Of a DNA stretch of 64,000 nt, positions 57,420 through 64,000 are shown piece by piece (within the stretch, counting starts at the first letter, position 1; every line of letters begins with the position of its first letter). The notes under the pieces are model-generated. The model was not told the DNA's origin. It saw only the letters and a program-made list of their open reading frames with translations, and did no database searches. The position numbers were made by a program, and so were the translations under genes. This stretch comes from Welwitschia mirabilis (taxonomy: Eukaryota > Gnetophyta > Gnetopsida > Welwitschiales): NCBI GenBank assembly GCA_051453625.1, contig JBOZIK010000001.1, positions 230,235,169 to 230,299,168 on the forward strand, given 5' to 3'.

Positions 57420-58755
57420 TAATAACATGATAGCTATAGTGGAGTGTGCATGACTTTTTTTTTTTATGCTCATTTTCTTTTGTGTTCATTTTCTTTAATT
57501 TTTCATTATACGAGCCCTTTTCTAGTGGTTTTATTTATTTTATATTTCTAGTGGATGGTGCTAGTTCTTTTCCAATGGAACCTATTTTCATTTAATACTA
57601 ATCCATTTTTTTTGCTTTTTTTCCTTTTTCTTCTTTACATTTGTATAATTTACTTTTCTATAATTTACTTTTAATTATACTATTTTTATTGTAGTATTAT
57701 TTATAGTCTTATAATTTTTCTTTTCATAATTTACTTTTAGTCATATTGGTTCTCTTCTAGTACCTTTTTAATTTTTATTTCTAGAACTTATTTCTTTTAT
57801 TTACTATTATTTATTTTTAGCTGCCTTTTCCATTAAACAATCATATCGAAATTTTTATGTAGGGATAACTAGTTTTTATAAGGTTTCTAAAGAGAAGATG
57901 TTTTAACAAATTTTTTTCCTTATTTCTTTCCTCTTCTTCTTTTTCCTCTTTTTCATAAGTTTTAAAAACATTGATGGTAAAAGAGTTTTACAAGGATTTT
58001 TATTTTTAATTTGAGCATTTCACTTTTAGAATTTATTTTCTTTCATTGCATTTTTCATTTTTGCATTATTATTTATGCATTTTTAAGAGTCATAATATTT
58101 TTATTTTTATCATTTTTTTCATTTTCATTAAATTATTTTCTTCCCACTTTTTTCTTTTTCTTTTTTTTTCTTTTTCAATCTTATACATCCTTCATCCTAT
58201 CATTTTTCTACTTCCACATCTTACCTCCTTCTCCATCATTTTTAAGTATTATTTCTCAAAACTAATTCCTCATCTAATTGATATTTTCATCCCTTCTTAT
58301 TGGTACTACTAGCCTTCTTACATTTCTTAGTCTTTAGTTTCATTAAAATGCTTCAGACCCCATTAAGTTAGTTTCCTTTTCTGGTAAACCTTAGACAGTA
58401 AAAAACTTGTATGTCTTAGAAATGTATATTAGATCAAAAATTATGCCAAAATTAATATAATTCAAACATGAATATTGACATGGAATAAGAAGATAGAGCC
58501 CATTCTAGAAGTTACTCATGAGATAGAGATAACATGAGCTAATAATACCAGTCTCATTCTTAATTCAACTTTTGTGATGTCCATATTTTTACTTTTCTTT
58601 TAAAAATTACAAAGGTTAAGTTTATGAATTATTTAGAAAAGATTCAATTATTTTGAAATCTTCAATTGATATAAATATTATGTTCTTGACATGCTATCAT
58701 ATTAAATTATGATTTAATTTCCTTTTGATTAAGATATTACTTACACATATTCAAG
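57420..58755. other. Leader and interior of right family D copy
   Basis: The first part matches 47925-48020. The rest, especially 57440-58320, is a strongly T-rich and C/T-rich stretch. Open frames there, such as 58011-58312, are F/S/L-rich products of low complexity, with no motif. No gag was recognised. Confidence 0.45.
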
Positions 58756-59168
58756 AATTTTCTTATAGTGGTAATGATTTCTTGCACTTCTTGTTTTTGC
58801 ACTTCCTAGAAATTATTCATGATTAAATGTAAATTATGGAGGTTTGTTATTTATTTTTCCTCACTATTATGATTATATGTTATATAATGGAAAGCATTCT
58901 TTTTATATCATTAAAACACCTAATGGCTAGACAAGCCTTTATGAGACATTATGAAAACCCTTTTATCATTGACTCATGATGTATCCTCTTGTATTCCTGA
59001 GTCTTGTCACTTTACCCATGTTCTCTCATTTTAAAAAGAGTTCTTCCTCTCTCAAGTCTAGCTTACTTTTTTAGAAAGATCTTACCTTTAGGTCTTAAAG
59101 ATTAGGAGGTCTAGAAGCTTTAAAAATGTGGAAGATCTTTGAAGCTCTTGAATACCACGATTTGGTAC

Positions 59169-59207
59169 NNNNNNNNNNNNNNNNNNNNNNNNNNNNNNNN
59201 NNNNNNN
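59169..59207. other. Assembly gap of 39 N
   Basis: Lies in the leader-like part of the right family E repeat. Confidence 0.99.
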
Positions 59208-59459
59208 GCTTTCTTATTTGGTCCTTTCTTTATATGCATTTTGTTAATAAGTTTTTTGTGTTTATATTCTTGTAAAATAAATGTAAAATCATGTGATGCT
59301 TGGTAAAAATATAAGTAGTATTATTCCAAGTCTTGACTACTACCACCTTCTATAATTGATGTCTTGATACCATTTTGTTTTTGATGTAAGTTAATATTTT
59401 ATGGTAAAATCTTATCATACTTCTCTTGTTATCACGATTCTTGGACTTATGTTTATGTA

Positions 59460-59775
59460 TTTTCACAAATCACTAAATAAGGAAATTGGCTTCATAGATC
59501 TCTGAATGACGTAGTGTAGATAATAGATTAACCATAAATCACTAAATGAGGGAGTGGGCTTCACAAATCAGCAAACGAGGTAGTGAATTTAATGATATGT
59601 AAATATATATATATATATATATGAGAACCAAAAATCATCAAATGAGGGAGTGGGCTTCATAGATCACCGAAAGAGGTAATAAAGTGAAATATGAAATATT
59701 TTATAAGTATCATAAATCACTGAATGAGACAATGGGCTTCATAGATCACCAAATGAGGCAGTGAAGTGATTAAAA
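59460..59775. repeat. Minisatellite, units of about 100 bp with internal repeat
   Basis: Each unit holds two variants of a roughly 25-bp motif (aaatcactaaatgagggagt and tagatcaccaaatgaggcag) joined by TGGGCTTCA, plus a spacer. Three to four units are present, one interrupted by a (TA)n run at about 59606-59621. Confidence 0.75.
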
Positions 59776-60700
59776 TATGAGAAAAACATATATTGATTAT
59801 TCTCAATTCATAATCATAAGGTTGATGTTTGTAATATAACTTGTTCTTGAAGTTCTTACTTGTATTTTCTATCTTAACTTTTAAAACATCCTTTTTTATT
59901 TTACCTAGTCTTACCTAGACAATACTAGGAGCTGTGAGATGTTCATAGTTCTTATTCCATATTCTTTGTGTAACAAGTTAAAAAGCTAGAGTATGATTAT
60001 TGAAGTGGGCATAAAGATGTAAAGGATTATTATTCTAGTATTATTGAAAAATTATGCTAAATGATCTTATATTTCTTCATTAATCCTGAAATATTTATTG
60101 TTATATAATTAAGATTTGAGGTCATGATATAACATTCTTGAATAATGCCTCATTAGATATGCTTTGACAGTTAATCTCTTTTTTTTTAAAATTATGTGTA
60201 ATCCTTACAATTTATGAAATTTCTTAGTTTGATACATAGAGCATTGTATTGTAATTATCTTTCATGGAATACACTATTCCTATGAAATATGGAAATTTGA
60301 TCACATATTATTTATTCTTTTCTTGAAGAATTTATTGAGAAACTTGAAATATTCAGCAATGTAATTATCTTGAAAATACATTTCTTGTCAATTAAAAATA
60401 TCTCTTCTTGGAATATCCTTTCAATAAATTTTGAAGTTTGATTATTTATTCTTTTACTTAATTTATCTCTTACCAAATTTCTTGAAAAACTTTTGTAAAA
60501 TATAGAATTCATGTTCTTAAATATTGATTTATTATATTTTCATTTGAATAATAAGCAGAGTGTAAGTTATAAGATTATAGAAGTGTAACGTATAGAATTA
60601 TAAAGGGCAATATAAATAATTCTTTGAAATGTACATTTAGTGAATTTGATTATAGAAATGCTTTATAAGAAAATAGGGAGTACCATACCTAGCATTAAAA

Positions 60701-62199
60701 CAAGAGAAAATTTTCTTGATAATATTACAATAATAAAATTGTTAAATAAAGGAAATAAATGTTCAGTGTATAAGTTGTTTTGGAAAAGAGAGCTACTATG
60801 AAAATCCAAGAGGGGCCCATACAACCACCTTGTAAGTGTGAATAATAGGCTCAAGTAAAGCTAATCATTCATCACACTACTTATCAAGCACCCTCAACAC
60901 TTAAGTTATCCATTACCATTTTGCTATTAATGCATGTTGAGAAAAGTGCTAATACATTATTTGTGAAGTACTCCTAGTAGTTAGTAGGTATTAGTCATAG
61001 AAATCACTCTCTTTCTCTCATAAATCACTTTTATTAAAGTGCTACTATCTTAGGATTTATTGATTTAACTTTCTGCTTTGGCAACCACTCTCAATGTGCT
61101 ACCTCAGAATCATGTTTTATAATCACATGTGGATTGGATTTCATAAGAATAAGTGAATTGAATTAAACCTGCTTCTATGTTTGTCATGCAGTTCAACACT
61201 TCTCTTAGCCACATCATAGTTGCTTAGCATAACTCCCCTCTCCTCTAATGATCTAAGTTTTCTTAGAATTTGTTTAGTTTCATTAGTTAACGCATTCTTC
61301 TAAGGCATTAGCAATGCCTTTCCCTCCTTCTAGTGTGATGGATCTATTGTGATTGCATCCTCTAATGTGCCAATCCATAATCCCTCTAGTGCATTAACTA
61401 AGCAAATTCCAATATGGTGCATCTTATGCCCTTTCTTTATTTTTGCATGTATAAATCCTAGACTGTTCTTAAGTATTATTTTTTTTACGTCTTTCCTATG
61501 AATCAATTAGTTATAATGTAATATTTGAATTTTTTGACTAATGCATCTTTCTTCTCCTACTTTGCAACTATGCAACTCTCTTTCTTCTTCTGACATACTT
61601 TAATTCTTCCTTAACATTATCCTCTTTGGCATGTATATTATTTACTCTTGTGAAATGATTATTCTAAAAAACTAAGATGTCTTTTAAATGCTAGATTATA
61701 GGCCTATATTAATGCTTTTAAATTAAAAAAGGGATGTTAATTAAGTATGAAAATCTATTGCATTCTTCTTTTATCAAAATTCCTTTTCCCCACTAAACTA
61801 TCACTTTACTTCAAGAAGTAAATAGAATAGGTTGAAATAGGAATTATAGACTTTATTAATGTTCTAAGAGTTAAGTTACATTAACATCATTTACTTCTAC
61901 ATTTGGATTTGTCTCTACTTCATATATCAAATTAAATCAATACACTAGAAATCTCCTCTATCTTGCAATGCACTTCTGATCACCACTTTTCTCTATTTGA
62001 AAAAATGAATCAAATAGTTTAAAGATGTAGTTGCTAAAAATACAAATTTCCTTTTCTATTTGTATTTTTAAATCAATCTTTTATATCCTTCTCTTTTACA
62101 AATGTGTTGTTTTAAAAGATTGACTTCATTTCTCTATTGAACGTTTCCCTTCCTTACATTTTGACCATTCTTGATATGTTAAGCATGTGAGGAGATTTA
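60701..62199. other. Unassigned sequence, locally less AT-rich
   Basis: 60860-61460 is noticeably less AT-rich than average, with recurring GCATTA and CTCTAATG words, but no period, frame or motif could be established. It may belong to the long minus-strand LTR proposed to the right. Confidence 0.35.
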
Positions 62200-63162
62200 T
62201 CAAAAATCAAAATCAGAGTCTATTTTTAATTTTCCATTAATATAAGGCCATATTTTCTTATGTGAATTTGTATGCATCTCTTCTTTTGTGTAATGATCCT
62301 TTCTCTCACTAGTATTCTTTCTCTTACACAATGCTCTTATATAGTGCTTCTTCTCCTCTAATGAAACCTTTACTCTTTGTGCAGTGCACCAACCAAGCCT
62401 TGCTATTATCATTTGATGGTATTATCATATCATCTCAACTATTTTATTTAGATAAGAAAAGGAAGAAATAGTATAAACCTATAAACTAGAGGTTCAAACC
62501 TAAGGAGTGCTTAGTGGGCTAATTAATAGGGCCAATTTCATAAGGCGAGAGCATTAAATTTTTATAACTTACCTATTAAATAAGACATGTAATTGATCCA
62601 TTTAAAATGTTTCAAACAACGAGATTAGGCCTCGCTAAAAGAATATAGTAAATATTAGTGAATTATGCCAACTATATTAATTCTTATGATGATAGAAAAA
62701 TATTACCTTTTTTAAATTATAGCCATAATACTTAATCTATATAATATGGAATGGATACAAGACTCCTATGTTCAAAAATATAAAGAAAACAATAATTACT
62801 ACTTCTTCAGTACATATAAGTTAGCTCTCATAGTAAATTATTATGAAATTTTACACTAAGAAATCTAATATACCTATTTTCATTTATTAACTCTTACTAG
62901 TTATACTTGTTATCTATTATCCTCATGAAAAATAGATGTTAGAAGACCCTTTAATACATCTTTCTGAGATTGGAAATTTTTTTTAGATGTGACAATAATT
63001 TTCCTCTTATCTAAATGGTCAATATAAATGAATATACTTTGGATTCATGTTTAATTTGGGGGATAAACTTGGTTTCTATAACTAAACAATCTGATTATTA
63101 CATTTTGGTATCAAACCATCAAGTTTGAAGACGTTCATTTGTATTAAATTTGGGGTCTTACA
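62200..63162 (-). repeat. Probable chromovirus-type LTR start on the minus strand
   Basis: The minus strand begins TGTAAGACCCCAAATTTAAT at 63162, resembling the TGTRAxACCCC starts of Tekay/Del-type chromovirus LTRs. It contains a TATA box at 62343-62336. The inner end of the LTR was not located and may lie well left of 62200, since these LTRs are often several kb. An open frame at 62200-62412 lies across the promoter region and is not considered a gene. Confidence 0.4.
62336..62343 (-). promoter_or_regulatory. TATA box on the minus strand
   Basis: TATATAAG about 820 bp after the proposed LTR start, in relatively G+C-rich context with purine-rich sequence downstream. Confidence 0.4.
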
Positions 63163-63791
63163 ATGTTCCTATAAGTAATTTCAACACATAATAACCTATA
63201 AAAACTCTAAAATACTATCTTTAACTATAATGTCTAAGAATATCATGTGTATTATTCAACCTTTAAACGTCAATAGAAAAGGCATTAAGCCTATAATTAT
63301 CTAACTATTATTACACTTTTATGATTTTAAATTAAAAGATCTTTAGTTTCATTTGAAATAATTTGAGTGTGTTTTTATCCTTGTTCCTGAATATTCCAAT
63401 ACTTTAAATGCCCTTAGATTAATTTATTTCCATTTTCCCTCAAGAAGAAAGTAAAGTCTTAATTGTACACATTCAAACCTATTTCTATCATTATATGAGT
63501 TAACCTCAACTAAGTTCTCATTAAGTAGTAGTTTCTTAGATATAAAATAAATGTCCTTAGAAGAGAAATCATAAATTTTTAATAAAGGAACCATGATTCA
63601 TTTTTCTAAACTCTAGAAAATTTCAAAGATCTACTCCTCAAGTGTCCCTAACATAGTTTCAAGTAGTCTAGAGTTATAAATTTATTTTATAAAATTCTTT
63701 CTTTAAACTATAGGCAACTTATAGAGATGATGTGTAGGAGAAGTTTCTTAAAATTTAAGATAGATGAATCTTAGGAATTTTTGAAAACCAT
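63163..63791. other. AT-rich sequence, no feature recognised
   Basis: No open frame, repeat or boundary seen between the proposed minus-strand LTR start and the family A LTR start. Confidence 0.45.
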
Positions 63792-64000
63792 TGTTGTTTT
63801 GTGAATTTGTAGGATTTTGATGGGATATTTTGAGTACTTTTGTAAGATATCTATATAGGTTTAGATGAAATTTTAATGATTATGGAGAACTGATGGGCTG
63901 ATCATTGAAACATGAGATTCTTAACATATTTGAAGGCATTTCAGGCATATTCTAATACTTTGTATTTTAAAGGAAAGATCAATAATGCAGAGATTCATTT
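63792..64000 (+). repeat. Family A LTR start, cut by the window end
   Basis: It begins TGTTGTTTTG and matches the first 200 bp of the other family A LTRs, including the TGGGATATTTTGAGTACTTT-type stretch. Whether it is a solo LTR or the start of another element cannot be seen. Confidence 0.75.

Larger units (their letters stand above)
58760..60700 (+). repeat. Family E repeat, right copy
   Basis: Matches 49870-51560 block by block: the CACCTAATGGCTAG block (58918), a decayed TATA position, leader-like sequence, a minisatellite (59460-59775) and the conserved tail (59911-60010). A 39-N gap lies at 59169-59207. The offset to the left copy is about 8.85 kb, somewhat less than that of the family D LTRs (about 9.4 kb), so the whole D-to-E segment was duplicated with internal length changes. 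Confidence 0.55.

Noticed and set aside
58011-58312. F/S/L-rich open frames resembling membrane proteins
   Set aside because: The DNA is a low-complexity T-rich stretch that gives hydrophobic codons in any frame.
62480-62620. Possible tRNA gene in a patch with GGCGAGAGC and GGCCTCGC
   Set aside because: No cloverleaf with an acceptor stem or a TTC-type loop could be drawn, and the patch fits the proposed LTR.
63104-63125. TGGTATCAAACC as an initiator-Met primer-binding site on the plus strand
   Set aside because: It lies 40-60 bp inside the proposed minus-strand LTR start, and no LTR end precedes it on the plus strand.

Overview
The window looks like plant nuclear DNA made almost entirely of old, decayed LTR retrotransposons. 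It is very AT-rich (about a quarter to 30% G+C by eye) and poor in CpG. The recognisable coding remnants belong to plant Ty3/gypsy lineages (Athila-like and chromovirus-like) and to Ty1/copia, and no intact cellular gene, tRNA or rRNA was found. Runs of N, one of them flanked by an exact 47-base duplicate, suggest a short-read graph assembly. The species cannot be fixed from sequence alone; the composition would suit an extremely AT-rich plant genome.

Layout. (1) 1409-9238 is a complete Athila-type element ('family A'): two 1385-bp LTRs, a perfect 5-bp target duplication (gaata), a primer-binding site resembling the complement of tRNA-Asp, and a short 5.1-kb interior lacking protease, RT and RNase H in the readable part. 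(2) 9763-11678 holds a duplicated unknown repeat with a 24-bp minisatellite. (3) 11679 to about 19120 is a minus-strand Athila-like relic (gag, PR and RT remnants) that seems to split the minisatellite. (4) 20400-21439 and 41570-42559 are two copies of a second LTR family ('family B'), both on the minus strand, around a nest of later insertions. (5) 22968-34484 is the autonomous-type family A relative, with LTR, PBS, gag, protease, RT, RNase H, integrase, a long 3' region and the start of the 3' LTR, all broken by stops and frameshifts. (6) 34900-37740 is a minus-strand Ty1/copia pol relic with a readable YADD motif. (7) 38155-39535 is a solo family A LTR. (8) About 40150-41260 is an unidentified gag-like relic on the minus strand. 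(9) 43200-45560 is a chromovirus-type pol relic.

(10) 46681-60700 contains two copies of a segment with a 'family D' LTR, a tRNA-Asp-type PBS and, further on, a promoter-bearing repeat ('family E') with a minisatellite. A short leucine-rich-repeat gene remnant (52995-53450) lies between them and is the only possible host-gene trace. (11) 62200-63162 resembles the start of a minus-strand chromovirus LTR. (12) A further family A LTR begins at 63792 and runs off the window.

The parts do not work together as a living pathway; they are layers of insertion, nesting and decay. Most in-frame stops examined fit C-to-T or G-to-A change, as expected of methylated, silenced repeats. The features least explained by standard annotation are a hairpin-like motif repeated through the LTRs, leader and 3' region of family A, a conserved 150-bp block in its 3' region, and an isolated G-rich tract.
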